A DNA stretch of 64,000 bases from Planctomyces sp. (GCA_019636235.1 JAHBXW010000009.1:1-64000); one strand, 5' to 3'. Counted from the first letter of the stretch, positions 17,326 to 29,249 are shown. Numbers and translations: made by a program. The notes: generated from the letters alone by a model not told the origin.

Positions 17326-18690
17326 TCAGGTCGACGACGGGTCGGGGCTTTCGCGCAGCGGCGTGCGCATCGACGCGGGAGGCCGATTCAGGCCGTAGCG
17401 CTTCAACTTGCGATCGAGCGTCGAGCGTTCGATGCCGAGGATGCCCGCGGCGCGGGTCTTGTTCCATTCGGTCTCGTTGAGCGTCGCCAGAATGTGCGCG
17501 AGTTCGATGTCCTCGAGCGAGCGGCCCTGGTAGGGCGGGGCGATGACGGCGCCGCGCTCGCCCGTCGCCTTGACGGTCAGGTGCAGGTCGTCGGCGTCGA
17601 TCGTCGATGTCCCGCACAGGGCCACGGCCCGGTAGACGGTGTTCTCCAGCTCCCGGACGTTGCCCGGCCAGGAGTGGCTTTCCAGCGCGGCGATGGCCGA
17701 CGAACTGAAGCCTTCGATGGCGCGGCCTAACTGGCGGGCGTACCGCGACCGGAAGTGATCGGCGAGCGGCAGAATGTCCGGCTTGCGCTCGACGAGCGGC
17801 CGGATCTGGACGGTCAGGACGTTCAGCCGGAAGTACAGGTCGCGGCGGAACTTTCCGGACTCGACGGCCTCTTCGAGGTTTACGCTGGTCGAGGCGAGAA
17901 CTCGCGGCCGGCGGGCGCCCGGTTCGTCCGGAAGGCTTTCAAGCTGCAGCAACAGGCTGAGCAGGAAGCTCTGGTCGATCGAGGGGAGCACGGCGATTTC
18001 ATCGAGGAACAGCGTGCCTTCGGCCTGCGGCATCTGCAGGGTGCCGATGCGGCTGGATTCCGCGAGGCTGGTGTTCGAGGAGACGCTGTTGCAGTCCCAG
18101 TAGACGAAGCTGGTGGAGGGCCGTCCGGAGGCGTGGTGCACGTGGAGTGCGACGACCCCCTTGCCCACGCCGTTGGGGCCTGTGATGAGCACCGGGGCGT
18201 TGAGTGCGCCGAGGCGGATGACCTGCTCGCGCAGGTCCTGAGTGACGGGGCTTTCGCCCAGTATGGGCGGCAGGGACTCCCGGGCGGGGGAGCTCCACGA
18301 TCCGGAGTCGCTGGGCGTGGCGACGGAGGCGACGGGCGATGAATGCCGGGGGGCCTCGTCGCTGAACGCCGGGAAGGACGACGCCGTGTCTCCGGAATAC
18401 ACCATCCGGAATTTGATCTTCACGAGCGCGATGCGAATGACGTCGCCCGACTGCAGGGGGTATTCCCCCGTGATCGGACGGTCATTGACGAACGTCCCGT
18501 TGCGGCTGTCGTAATCCCGAATGACCCAGCGTCCATCGCGAAAGGCGATCTCGCAATGCTTCCGGCTGCATTCGGGTTCGGGCAGGACGATTTCGTTTTC
18601 CGCACCCCGGCCGATCGTCGTCGGCCGGTTCGAGGAAAGCGGCCTCGTCTGTCCGTATATCGTGATGAAGGCGGCAGTAGGTGGTCGCAC
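17326..18690 (-). CDS. FHA domain / sigma-54-type AAA+ / Fis-HTH transcription regulator lacking GAFTGA
   Basis: 454 residues. The FHA domain (about 10-100) has IGRGAENEIVLP, SRKHCEI and SRNGTFVND, so it should bind a phosphothreonine peptide. The AAA+ domain (about 140-370) has Walker A GPNGVGKG, Walker B GTLFLDEI, FRRDLYFRLNVLTVQIRPL and SWPGNVRELEN. A Fis-type helix-turn-helix closes the protein (NKTRAAGILGIERSTLDRKLKRYGL). The segment that normally holds GAFTGA, the loop that grips sigma-54, is shortened and absent between DCNSVSS and EGTLFLDEI. It probably controls transcription in response to Ser/Thr kinase signalling but not by classical sigma-54 remodelling. The start is GTG at 18690. 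Confidence 0.88.
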   Translation of the reverse strand: MRPPTAAFITIYGQTRPLSSNRPTTIGRGAENEIVLPEPECSRKHCEIAFRDGRWVIRDYDSRNGTFVNDRPITGEYPLQSGDVIRIALVKIKFRMVYSGDTASSFPAFSDEAPRHSSPVASVATPSDSGSWSSPARESLPPILGESPVTQDLREQVIRLGALNAPVLITGPNGVGKGVVALHVHHASGRPSTSFVYWDCNSVSSNTSLAESSRIGTLQMPQAEGTLFLDEIAVLPSIDQSFLLSLLLQLESLPDEPGARRPRVLASTSVNLEEAVESGKFRRDLYFRLNVLTVQIRPLVERKPDILPLADHFRSRYARQLGRAIEGFSSSAIAALESHSWPGNVRELENTVYRAVALCGTSTIDADDLHLTVKATGERGAVIAPPYQGRSLEDIELAHILATLNETEWNKTRAAGILGIERSTLDRKLKRYGLNRPPASMRTPLRESPDPSST

Positions 18691-18903
18691 TCGTTCTCAG
18701 CAAGCAAAATTGAACAGCCGGGGGCTCGGCCCGGCAGAGGGTCTATGATCGCTGGCCCGATCGGCCGAGGACACACAGCGGAGCGATTTCGTCATCATAC
18801 GGGTCCGACCGCGCCGCGTCTTTGTCGACTGACGAGATTTTTTCCCGAACCCGGTCTGAACGTCCGGCCACGTGCCGTTTTGCGGCGCAGGCCCCACTGG
18901 GGG

Positions 18904-20109
<1,206 letters not shown>

Positions 20110-20185
20110 AGGAGGCGCCTTTCGAGGGAACAGGAGTGGAGACGTCCGGGGGAATTCCGGCGGCTCCAGGGAGGGTCGGGAGAGG

Positions 20186-20191
20186 AGTATA
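20186..20191 (-). promoter_or_regulatory. Putative -10 element of the aminotransferase gene
   Basis: On the minus strand TATACT, preceded by a T-rich stretch. It lies about 75 bases upstream of the proposed TTG start, giving a leader of roughly 70 bases. It argues against any start upstream of 20180. Confidence 0.45.
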
Positions 20192-20404
20192 AAAGATCGG
20201 TTCGTGTCGCGAAGCCGACGGCCCGCCTCAAAGTCTTTGCCGGGCGGACGGCGGGAAACCATCAGCACAGGCGCCAGGCCGAACGACAGCGCGTCCGCCG
20301 CACGTTGCCGATCAGACGGCCGGGGCGGGCGCCGGGTTCGCGGCATCCATCCCCCGCCGTCGCGCTTTCTCGAGGGCATTGATCCGCCGACGCCGACCGG
20401 ACCG

Positions 20405-22588
20405 TCAGGAATTCGGCGGCAGCAACCCCTTGGTCCGCTTCACGTGCTCGCGCCAGCGCTCCAGGGCCGCTTCCCGCTGGGCCAGCGGATTCACCGGACG
20501 GTAGCCCAGGTCCTTGCCGGTCAGCCGGTGGACCTGGAAGAACGCCAGTTCGCGGATGGCGACGTTGTCGCTGCCCATCCAGGCGAGCAATTGCTGTGCG
20601 GCGGCCTCCGAGCGGACGTCGGCGTCGCTCTTGCCCCACAGGAGTTCGACGGCCACGGCGGCGTCCTCGCCGCGGAACACCCGGGACGCGGCCTCGCGGA
20701 GACGGTCGTCGTTCTCCAGTTGTCGGGGCAGCCACTCCCGCAGCGATACGATCGCGGCCAGTCGGGCCTCCTCGTGATCGTTCGACAGCGCGAGCACCAG
20801 GTTCTCCACGTCGTCGGTGAGCGCCAGCGTCTGCGCGGCCAGCCGCGCCATGTGCGCGCGGCGGTCCCGGAGCACTGGCGGAATGCTCATCTGGATCGGC
20901 TGGTCGAGCGCGAACTCCGGCTCATAGTTTCGCGAGAAGTTCCGCGTCGTCATCGGGACCCGGGCGGTCGGATCCAGCCAGACCGGCAGCGTGCCCAACG
21001 CGATGAACTGGGTCGACGACGGATTCGTCCACTCGGTCCATTCGGGAGCGGCTTCCGACGCGATCACGTCCTCCGGTCCGCGGCGCACATCGACCGCCCC
21101 GGCGACGACGAACAGCGTGCCGGTTGGAGCGGGCGGAACGTATTCCAAGGTTGGATCCTCAGCCGGCGGCTCGTCCGCGGCCGGCGTCTCGACGAGCGGC
21201 AGTCCCTGCGGCTGCGGGCGCTCGACGTACACTCCGCAACGGGTTTCGGGCTGCTTGAGGTCAATGGCCGATCGCATTCCGCCCACGGTGACGCCGACCG
21301 TGAGCGGTCCCGCGAGACCGTCGGATGGGCGCAGGAAGCCGACGCGCCCGCGGTCGATCTCCAGCTCCATGATCGATTCCGGACGCGCGGGCAGCAGCTG
21401 CGCCCGGGCGCCTCCGGCCATCAGCAACGTGATCGACGCTTTGGCCTGGCCGGCCGACGTGACGGCCAGTTCGGAAAGGAAGGGCTCCGGAGCGGCGATC
21501 TCATCTCCCACATGCAGCAACGCCCGCCGGGGCAGGACCGACCAGTCTCCAGACTCCGGGGAACGGAGGATCATTACGCCTTCGCTGCTGGCGTACAGGA
21601 CTGTGGGGAACGGCGCGCCAGGATCAACGTCGGTTGTCGGGGCCACGGCAGGTTCCGCCGGAATGCCGGGACTCGGCGGCGGGACGACGTCCGAGGGGGG
21701 CAACGACGTTTCCGGGACAAGGGCCAGATCGGCGCTGTCGGCTGCGCCGCCCGCCTCGGTTCCGGAAGCGGAGTCCGGCGCGACGTCGACCGGAATCGGA
21801 GCATCAAGACTCGACCGCGCGGCGATGGCGGCGGCCTGTTCCGCCCCTGGTCCGATCGCGTCCGGCGCCGGCTCCTGAGCGTCGACGACCGACGGCGACC
21901 CGCGATCCCGTGCGACCGCTGCCACGTTCGCTCCGGCGCCCGCGGGCGTCTCGCGCGGCGCCGACGTCTGCGCCACGGGACGCAGCCAACCCGGCAGCAG
22001 GTCTTCATCGGTGAGAATCATCGCCAGCCAACCGGAGAGCAACACGCCCACCAGCAGCCAGGGGGCCAGTCTCCTCATCAGCGGACGACGCTTCAAATAC
22101 TCGGGAACGACCGGGCGTTCGGGCGCTGCGGTCACAGCCGCCGCCGCGGACGGGGCCGCCGCCAGAATCTGGTCCGCTTGAATCGGCGTGTTCGTCGCCT
22201 CGGGCTGCTTTCCCAAAGCATACATCCGGTCTCTGAGTTCCGGACGGATGGTGACGGGTTCGCCGAGCACGATCGTCAGCACCTGGTGGCAGGCGGCGAC
22301 TTCGGCCAGGTGCATGTCGGAATCGAGGCAGACCTTCTCCACATCTGCGACGGCGGACGGATCGAGCGTGTTGTCGAGGTACTCGGCCACGACGTTCGGT
22401 TCGGGGGATGCGCCTGCGCCCGTCAACTCGGGGCTGCCGATCCGGCGGCGGCGGGTGACGTCGCGAATCCGCGTGACCAGCGACGAGGCGACCGAGTTTT
22501 CGCTGATTCGAGCGCCGATTTCGCGGGCCTGGCTGGCTTCGAGAATGTCGTCCAGATAAGCCAGCAGAGTTCGGAGTGTGAGTCTCAT
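20405..22588 (-). CDS. Single-pass membrane protein with a FecR-like domain (anti-sigma-like)
   Basis: 727 residues. The cytoplasmic N-terminus (1-190) starts [18 protein letters not shown] and has alpha-helical sequence with [11 protein letters not shown], which resembles planctomycete anti-sigma-type regulators. One transmembrane helix follows (about 190-210, [18 protein letters not shown]). The outer part has a Pro/Ala-rich linker and a FecR-like beta segment ([15 protein letters not shown] to [15 protein letters not shown]). The C-terminus is helical and repeat-like ([36 protein letters not shown]). The ATG at 22588 is preferred to upstream codons because conserved-looking sequence starts there. 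It diverges from the giant alpha-2-macroglobulin gene across 288 bases. A signalling role is inferred from architecture only. Confidence 0.7.
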   Translation of the reverse strand: MRLTLRTLLAYLDDILEASQAREIGARISENSVASSLVTRIRDVTRRRRIGSPELTGAGASPEPNVVAEYLDNTLDPSAVADVEKVCLDSDMHLAEVAACHQVLTIVLGEPVTIRPELRDRMYALGKQPEATNTPIQADQILAAAPSAAAAVTAAPERPVVPEYLKRRPLMRRLAPWLLVGVLLSGWLAMILTDEDLLPGWLRPVAQTSAPRETPAGAGANVAAVARDRGSPSVVDAQEPAPDAIGPGAEQAAAIAARSSLDAPIPVDVAPDSASGTEAGGAADSADLALVPETSLPPSDVVPPPSPGIPAEPAVAPTTDVDPGAPFPTVLYASSEGVMILRSPESGDWSVLPRRALLHVGDEIAAPEPFLSELAVTSAGQAKASITLLMAGGARAQLLPARPESIMELEIDRGRVGFLRPSDGLAGPLTVGVTVGGMRSAIDLKQPETRCGVYVERPQPQGLPLVETPAADEPPAEDPTLEYVPPAPTGTLFVVAGAVDVRRGPEDVIASEAAPEWTEWTNPSSTQFIALGTLPVWLDPTARVPMTTRNFSRNYEPEFALDQPIQMSIPPVLRDRRAHMARLAAQTLALTDDVENLVLALSNDHEEARLAAIVSLREWLPRQLENDDRLREAASRVFRGEDAAVAVELLWGKSDADVRSEAAAQQLLAWMGSDNVAIRELAFFQVHRLTGKDLGYRPVNPLAQREAALERWREHVKRTKGLLPPNS

Positions 22589-22876
22589 GGGACGTCCTGC
22601 GCAATGTGTCTCAGGAAATAGTGGGGAGCCGCGCGGCGATCCGTGCGGAAATCCACGCCGATTTCCAAAGTCGTCTGCTGCAGGGGGGTTCCGTCGGCCG
22701 GCCGGGCGCGAGTGCATCTCGCGATCTGTCTGGAACTTTCCCGAGTCGGGCGATATCTAACCGGGCGTCGGCCGGTCCATTCGCGACTGGTCACCTCCTT
22801 TTGAGGCCGAAGGCGTCGGCCGATCCCTTTCGCGGATTCCGTCGCGAGCGACGGTCGCGGACACTGAGGAAGCGTT

Positions 22877-25800
22877 ATGCTGCGTCCACTTTCGCTGCTC
22901 GTGGGCCTGTTGCTGTGTGCGGGGGCCTGGTCGCTGATGGCTCAGGAACTTGCGATTCCCGATCAGCGGACCGCCGCGGAGAAGGCTCAGCAGGACGGCA
23001 ACTTTCGCGACGCCTACGAGATCTTCCGGGCCCTCTGCCTGAACCCGGAAAACACTGGCAAAGACTGCGTTCGCGATTACGAAAGCGCGCTGTCCTGTCT
23101 GCAGCGGCTCCAGCGGGTGCACGACATCGACGCCTTCCGCGAATCGGTCGTCGAGGCCAAGTCTGGAGACTGGCGGATCCTGCAGGCGATCGGCCGCTCG
23201 TACCGGATGATTGAGAACGGCGGGTTTATTATCGGGGGTGATTTTCACCGGGGGCATCACGACCAGGGAGGCCGGTACGTGACGGCCCTGGAACGGGATC
23301 GAGTCCGCGGTTTGCAGCTCTACGTGCACGCGATGGCGCTGATCGGCGACGAGCAGCCCTTCGAGGACGCCGGACATTTCTTCAAGGACTTCGCCGATGC
23401 CGTGCTGCATGCCCGCCAGTGGGGCGAGGCGTGGCGGCTGCAGTCGCTGACCGATTTATCGACGCTGCCGGATTACGATGAAGCGCAGATGTGGGGCTGG
23501 CGGGGTCGGGGTCGCGGCATGGGCGGCGCATCGCAGGGCGCGCCAGTCGACGCGGAGGGCAACCCGATTCTGTACGGCGAGCCGGAATCCTTTGCGGCGG
23601 CGGCGAACGACGGCGAGCGCTGGCGCTGGCTGCTGGAAGAGACTGTCCGCCGCTGGCCGTCCTACCGGATCGGCGTCGACTGGGAGTTCGGTTCGTTCCT
23701 GGATTCGCAGTTCGGAGTGGCGACGCTGCAGCAATGGGGCGTCGTCCTGCCGCGGGCCGAAGAGGACGAGAATCCGCAGCGCGACCCGCGGGCCGACATC
23801 TGGGCGCTGCACACGCTGGACGACAGCGAGACGATCGCCCGGCTGGCCACCGGCACGCGGCGGTTCGCCCTCCCCGAGGAGTTCAATCCGATCGCGATCT
23901 TCAAGCGGATCGCCGCGGATGAGTCCGGCAGCGGCCACGCGGCCCTGGCTCAGGACCGGCTGGCGCAGGTCTATCAGGATCGCCAGCAATATGGCAAAGC
24001 CGCCGACGCCTGGCGCATCGCCATCGCGAAGTTCGGCGCGGAGAACAACGCCCGCCAGCAAAGCCTCGATCAGATCATCAAGCCCTGGGGGACGTTCGAG
24101 CCGACCCCGCCGCAGCCCGCGGGGCAGGGCGCCACGCTGGACTTCCGCTTTCGCAATGCGAAGCAGGTCGCGTTCGAGGCCCACCGCATCCGCATCGACA
24201 CGCTGATTGACGACATTAAGGCCTACCTCCGCCGGGATCAGCAGGACATCGACTGGGTGCAGATGCAGGTCGACAGCGTCGGTTACCGCCTTGTCGAGCG
24301 CAACGAACGCAAGTACCTCGCGGAGCGGGTCGCGGAGTGGACCGTCGACCTCGAGCCGCGCGAGGGACATTTCGACCGGCGCACGACGATCGCCGCTCCG
24401 CTGCAGAAGGCGGGCGCCTACCTGGTCGTCGGCAAGCTGCCGGACGGCAACGTCAGCCGAATCGTGGTCTGGGTCGACGATACGGCCATCATCCGCAAGC
24501 CCATCGCCGAACGTTCGCTGTACTTCATCGCGGACGCGGTGAGCGGCCGACCGCTGCCGGGGGTGAATGTCGAATTCTTCGGATGGAAGCACGAGTACAC
24601 CGATCGCCAGCGCCGCTACCGGATGCTGACGAAGAACTTCGCCGAGGCGTCCGACGCGGAAGGGCTGATCGTTCCTGATGCAAAGCTCCTCGATCCGGAG
24701 TACCAGTGGATCGCCATCGCGCGGTCGCAGGGTCGGCTGGCGCACCTGGGATTCAGCCACTTGTGGCATTCGCCCCGCGTCGATGCGGCGCTGAACGAGA
24801 CGCGCGTGGCCGTCATCACCGACCGTCCCGTATACCGCCCCGCGCAGTCGATGCACTTCAAGTTCTGGGTCCGGCCCGTCAGCTACAGCCTGACGCCGGA
24901 GCAGTCGAAGGCATACGCCGGGCAGACGTTCGACATCCGTCTGACGGATCCGATGGGCACGGAGGTTTGGACCCGGCAGTTCACGGCGGATGAATACGGC
25001 GGGTTCAACGGCGAGCACGAACTGCCGGCCAACGCGACCCTCGGCAGCTACTCGCTGAACATCGTCAACCACCCGAGCATCGGCGGCGGCGGGACCTTCC
25101 GCGTCGAGGAGTACAAGAAGCCGGAATACCTGGTGGAGATCGAAACGCCGGACAAGCCGGCCAGGCTGGGCGACACGGTCCGCGCCACGATCCGCGCCAA
25201 ATACCTGTTCGGCGCGCCGGTGACGAACGCCACCGTGAAATACCGCGTCGAACGCACGCCGCACACCGAACGCTGGTTCCCGCCGGGGCCTTGGGACTGG
25301 CTGTACGGCCCGGGCTACTGGTGGTTCTCGTCGGACGATGCGTGGTATCCGGGATTCGCGCGCTGGGGCTGTTTCGGCCCCCGGCCGTCCTGGATCCCCT
25401 GGAATCCGGATCCGCCGGAACTGGTGCTGGACGTGGAGGCCCCGATCGGCGAGGACGGCACGGTGTCGGTCGACATCGACACGTCGCTGGCGAAGGCGCT
25501 GCACGGCGACCAGGATCACTCGTACAAGATCACCGCGGAAGTGGTGGACGCCTCCCGGCGGACGATCGTCGGGCAGGGGAACGTGCTGGTCGCCCGCCAG
25601 CCGTTCAAGGTCTTCGTGTGGCTGAACCGGGGCTATTACAACGTGGGAGACGCGATCCGCGTTTCCGCGCAGGCCCGCACGCTCGATGGCCGGCCGGTGT
25701 CCGGAACGGGCAAGCTGACTTTGTACCGGGTGACGTACCGCGCGGACGGCGAACCGGAAGAGACGGTCGCCGGCGAGTGGGACGTCAATCCGGGCGAGGA

Positions 25801-28800
25801 CGGCCAGGTCTCGCAGGACATCAACGCCAGCGAGGCCGGGCAGTATCGCGCAGCCTATGCCCTGACGCACGCAGAGGAGGGCGCCGAACCGGTGACGCGC
25901 GAAGGCGCCAGCCTGTTCGTCATCCGCGGCCAGGGATTCGACGGCTCGGACTTCCGTTTCACCGATCTGGAGCTGATTCCGGACAAGGCGGAGTACCAGC
26001 CCGGCGAGACCGTGCAGCTGATGGTCAACGCGAACCGGCTGAACCCGTCGGTGCTGCTGTTCCTGCGGCCGGTCAACGGGATCGCCGCGGGCAAGCCCCA
26101 GGTGTTGCGGATCGATGGCCGGAGCGCGACCGTGCCGATCGCGGTGGCGCAGTCCGACATGCCGAACTTCTTTGTGGACGCGGTGACAGTGGCGAACGGG
26201 AAGGTCTATTCGGTGACGCGCGAACTGGTTGTGCCGCCGGTCAAGCGGATTCTGAACGTCGAACTGCATCCTTCCTCGCCGAAGTACAAGCCGGGCGAGA
26301 AGGCGGAGGTCGAGGTGCGGCTGACGGACGAAACGGGCGAGCCCTTCACCGGATCGCTGGCGTTGAGCATTTACGACCGGGCTGTCGAGTACATCTCGGG
26401 CGGCTCGAACGTCCCGGATCTGCGGGCGTTCTTCTGGAAGTGGCGGCGGTCGCATCACCAGCATCTGGAGCACAGCCTGTCCCGCTGGACGGACAATCTG
26501 CTGAGGAGCGGAGAAGTCGGCATGGCCTATCTGGGCGCGTTCGGCGCCCAGGTCGCGGACTTTGATCGCGACAACCTGGCGGTGTTGGGAGCGATGGACG
26601 GGGGGCCTGTGTCGACGCGCCAGCGTTTCCGCCGCGGCAGCGCCGTGTCGGAGCTGAAGAGCATGGACGCGCCGGCGGCGCCAGGCGGTTTCGGAGGCGG
26701 CATGGGCCGCATGGAAATGGCCGAGATGGACTTGGCCGCGGGTCAGCCCGCGGACGCCGGCGGAGGAGCGGCGATGGTCGAGCCGACCGTCCGGTCGCAG
26801 TTCGCCGACACCGCCTTCTGGAAGGGCGACCTGACGACCGACGCCGAGGGCCGGGCGAAGATCGACCTGACGATGCCCGAGAATCTCACGGGCTGGAAGG
26901 TCCGGGCCTGGGCGATGGGCGACGGGACGCGCGTGGGCGAGGCCGTCGAGGAAGTGGTGACGTTCAAGAACCTGCTGGTCCGCCTGCAGGCCCCGCGATT
27001 CTTCGTCGAGAAGGACGAAGTCATGATCTCGGCGATCGTGCACAACTACCTGCCGCACGAAAAGGACGCCGTCGCGGAACTGGTGCTCGACGGCGACACG
27101 CTGGAGAAGGTCTGTCGCACGAGCAATCCGCATCCGGTCGTCATCCCGGCCGGGGGCGAGGCGCGCATCGACTGGATCGTGAAGGCGATCCGCGAGGGGG
27201 AGGCGAAGATCACCGTCAAGGCGCTGACGAATGAAGAGTCGGACGCCATGCAGATGACGTTCCCCGTCCGCGTGCACGGCATGCTGAAGACGGAATCGTT
27301 CGTCGGCGTGATCCGGCCCGAGGATACGTCCGGGACGATGACGATCCGGGTTCCTGCCGAACGCCGGCCGGAGCAGTCGCAGCTGGAGATCCGCTATTCG
27401 CCGACGCTGGCCGGGGCGATGGTCGACGCGCTGCCGTACCTGGTCGACTACCCCTACGGCTGCACCGAGCAGACGCTGAACCGGTTCCTGCCGACGGTCA
27501 TCACGCACAACATCCTGAAGCGGATGAACCTCGACCTGGCCGCGATCCGCGACAAGCGGACGAACCTGAATCCGCAGGAGCTGGGAGACCCGGCCGCGCG
27601 GGCCGCCGACTGGGCGCGGCTGACGAAGAACTGGCATCGCGAACTGAAGAACCCCGTGTTCGACGAGGCCGAAGTCGAGCGGATGGTCAAGCAGGGCGTG
27701 GCCGACCTGACGGCCATGCAGGTCAGCGACGGCGGCTGGGGCTGGTTCTCCGGCTGGGGCGAACGTTCGTGGCCGCACACCACCTGCGTGGTCGTGCACG
27801 GGCTGCAGATCGCCGAGCGCAATGGCGTGGCCCTGGTTCCCGAGGTGCTGCCCCGCGGCGTCGCATGGCTCCAGCGCCACCAGACCGAGCAGGTCCGGCT
27901 GCTGCAGATCGGCGAGAAGGTCGAGAACAAGGAGATCGTCCCCGAGCCGGGCCTGCAGTATCGGACGCGGGCGGACAACCTGGACGCGTTCATCTACATG
28001 GTGCTGGCGGACGCGGACATCGCCGACGACGAGATGCGGCGGTTCCTGTTCCGCGACCGGACGCACCTGTCCCTGTATGGCGCGGGGCTGTTCGGCCTGG
28101 CGCTCGACAAGCAGCAGCACATCGAGCAGCGGGACATGATCATCCGCAACATCGATCAGTTCGTCGTCACCGATGAGGAGAACCAGACGACGTACATCGA
28201 TCTTCCCAACCGGGACGCCTACTGGTGGCACTGGTACGGCGACACGATTGAAGCCAACGCCTGCTACCTGAAGCTGCTGACCCGCGTGAATCCGCGGGAT
28301 CCCAGGGCGGCCGGGCTGGTCAAGTACCTGCTGAACAACCGCCGGCACGCGACGTATTGGAACAGCACGCGCGACACGGCGGTATGCATCGAGGCGCTGG
28401 CGGAGTATCTCGTCGCCAGCGGCGAGATGTCGCCGAACATGCTGGTGGAGGTGTGGATCGACGGCGAGCGAAAGCAGTCCGTGGAGATCACGCCGGAGGC
28501 GCTGTTCTCGTTCAACAACACGTTCGTCGTCGCCGGGGCCGACCTGACCGATGGCGAGCATGTCATTGAATTGCGGAAGCAGCCGCTGGAGCAGCCCGTC
28601 GCCGGCGGTCGCGTGCCGCCAGCCCAGCCGACGCCGCTGTACTTCAACGCCTACCTGACGAACTTCACGCTGGAAGACCCGATCGCCGCCGCGGGGCTGG
28701 AGATCAAAGTCGGCCGGAAGTTTTACCGGCTGGTGCAGCGCGAGGACGCGACGGACCAGGTCCGCGGGGCGCACGGACAGGCGATTGGCCAGAAGGCGCT

Positions 28801-29218
28801 GAAATATGACCGGCACGAACTGGCCAGTCTGGACTCGGTCGCCAGCGGCGACCTGATCGAAGTCGAACTCGAGATTGATTCCAAGAACGATTACGAGTAC
28901 GTGATCTTCGAGGATCTCAAGGCGGCCGGGTGCGAACCGGTGGAGCTGCAGAGCGGCTACACGCAGGACGGCCTGGGAGCGTATGTCGAGTTCCGGGACG
29001 AGCGGGTGAGCTTCTTCCTGCGGCAGTTGGCGCGAGGCAAGCGGTCGGTGAGCTACCGCCTGCGGGCCGAGACGCCGGGCAAGTTCAGCGCGTTGCCCGC
29101 GCGGGCCTCGGCGATGTACGCGCCGGAGCTGAAGGCGAACTCCGACGAGATGAAGCTGCAGGTGGCCGATCGCCCGGAACGGGAGGCGCCGGCGGAGGAC
29201 GCCGCCGCGGCGAATTGA
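22877..29218 (+). CDS. Giant secreted alpha-2-macroglobulin family protein
   Basis: 2113 residues with a signal peptide (cut near SLMAQE). The N-terminal 400 residues are helical and TPR-like, followed by the MG-domain array: VWVDDTAIIRKP, TDRPVYRPAQSMHFK, EYKKPEYLVEIETP, then VEVRLTDETGEPFTGSLALSIYDRAV. The A2M core (TDAEGRAKIDLTMPENLTGWKVRAWAM) leads to the thioester motif CTEQ at about residue 1527 (YPYGCTEQT) and an alpha-toroid thioester domain (VSDGGWGWFSGWGERSW). Bacterial A2Ms trap attacking proteases in the periplasm. Unusual are a Trp/Pro-rich insert at 799-847 and a Gly/Met-rich segment near 1275. No penicillin-binding protein PbpC gene, the common partner, is adjacent. Confidence 0.93.
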   Translation: MLRPLSLLVGLLLCAGAWSLMAQELAIPDQRTAAEKAQQDGNFRDAYEIFRALCLNPENTGKDCVRDYESALSCLQRLQRVHDIDAFRESVVEAKSGDWRILQAIGRSYRMIENGGFIIGGDFHRGHHDQGGRYVTALERDRVRGLQLYVHAMALIGDEQPFEDAGHFFKDFADAVLHARQWGEAWRLQSLTDLSTLPDYDEAQMWGWRGRGRGMGGASQGAPVDAEGNPILYGEPESFAAAANDGERWRWLLEETVRRWPSYRIGVDWEFGSFLDSQFGVATLQQWGVVLPRAEEDENPQRDPRADIWALHTLDDSETIARLATGTRRFALPEEFNPIAIFKRIAADESGSGHAALAQDRLAQVYQDRQQYGKAADAWRIAIAKFGAENNARQQSLDQIIKPWGTFEPTPPQPAGQGATLDFRFRNAKQVAFEAHRIRIDTLIDDIKAYLRRDQQDIDWVQMQVDSVGYRLVERNERKYLAERVAEWTVDLEPREGHFDRRTTIAAPLQKAGAYLVVGKLPDGNVSRIVVWVDDTAIIRKPIAERSLYFIADAVSGRPLPGVNVEFFGWKHEYTDRQRRYRMLTKNFAEASDAEGLIVPDAKLLDPEYQWIAIARSQGRLAHLGFSHLWHSPRVDAALNETRVAVITDRPVYRPAQSMHFKFWVRPVSYSLTPEQSKAYAGQTFDIRLTDPMGTEVWTRQFTADEYGGFNGEHELPANATLGSYSLNIVNHPSIGGGGTFRVEEYKKPEYLVEIETPDKPARLGDTVRATIRAKYLFGAPVTNATVKYRVERTPHTERWFPPGPWDWLYGPGYWWFSSDDAWYPGFARWGCFGPRPSWIPWNPDPPELVLDVEAPIGEDGTVSVDIDTSLAKALHGDQDHSYKITAEVVDASRRTIVGQGNVLVARQPFKVFVWLNRGYYNVGDAIRVSAQARTLDGRPVSGTGKLTLYRVTYRADGEPEETVAGEWDVNPGEDGQVSQDINASEAGQYRAAYALTHAEEGAEPVTREGASLFVIRGQGFDGSDFRFTDLELIPDKAEYQPGETVQLMVNANRLNPSVLLFLRPVNGIAAGKPQVLRIDGRSATVPIAVAQSDMPNFFVDAVTVANGKVYSVTRELVVPPVKRILNVELHPSSPKYKPGEKAEVEVRLTDETGEPFTGSLALSIYDRAVEYISGGSNVPDLRAFFWKWRRSHHQHLEHSLSRWTDNLLRSGEVGMAYLGAFGAQVADFDRDNLAVLGAMDGGPVSTRQRFRRGSAVSELKSMDAPAAPGGFGGGMGRMEMAEMDLAAGQPADAGGGAAMVEPTVRSQFADTAFWKGDLTTDAEGRAKIDLTMPENLTGWKVRAWAMGDGTRVGEAVEEVVTFKNLLVRLQAPRFFVEKDEVMISAIVHNYLPHEKDAVAELVLDGDTLEKVCRTSNPHPVVIPAGGEARIDWIVKAIREGEAKITVKALTNEESDAMQMTFPVRVHGMLKTESFVGVIRPEDTSGTMTIRVPAERRPEQSQLEIRYSPTLAGAMVDALPYLVDYPYGCTEQTLNRFLPTVITHNILKRMNLDLAAIRDKRTNLNPQELGDPAARAADWARLTKNWHRELKNPVFDEAEVERMVKQGVADLTAMQVSDGGWGWFSGWGERSWPHTTCVVVHGLQIAERNGVALVPEVLPRGVAWLQRHQTEQVRLLQIGEKVENKEIVPEPGLQYRTRADNLDAFIYMVLADADIADDEMRRFLFRDRTHLSLYGAGLFGLALDKQQHIEQRDMIIRNIDQFVVTDEENQTTYIDLPNRDAYWWHWYGDTIEANACYLKLLTRVNPRDPRAAGLVKYLLNNRRHATYWNSTRDTAVCIEALAEYLVASGEMSPNMLVEVWIDGERKQSVEITPEALFSFNNTFVVAGADLTDGEHVIELRKQPLEQPVAGGRVPPAQPTPLYFNAYLTNFTLEDPIAAAGLEIKVGRKFYRLVQREDATDQVRGAHGQAIGQKALKYDRHELASLDSVASGDLIEVELEIDSKNDYEYVIFEDLKAAGCEPVELQSGYTQDGLGAYVEFRDERVSFFLRQLARGKRSVSYRLRAETPGKFSALPARASAMYAPELKANSDEMKLQVADRPEREAPAEDAAAAN

Positions 29219-29249
29219 AGGCCGACTGCGAAGCGACGATCACGCTGCC

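Noticed and set aside
20110-20379. N-terminal extension of the aminotransferase
   Set aside because: It would start upstream of the TATACT promoter at 20186-20191 and adds no family sequence; the TTG at 20109 gives the normal length.
23456-28816. 1786-codon open frame antisense to the alpha-2-macroglobulin gene
   Set aside because: Its protein is Arg/Leu/Asp-rich with no domain or signal. Long antisense open frames are expected opposite a GC-rich gene of 6.3 kb.
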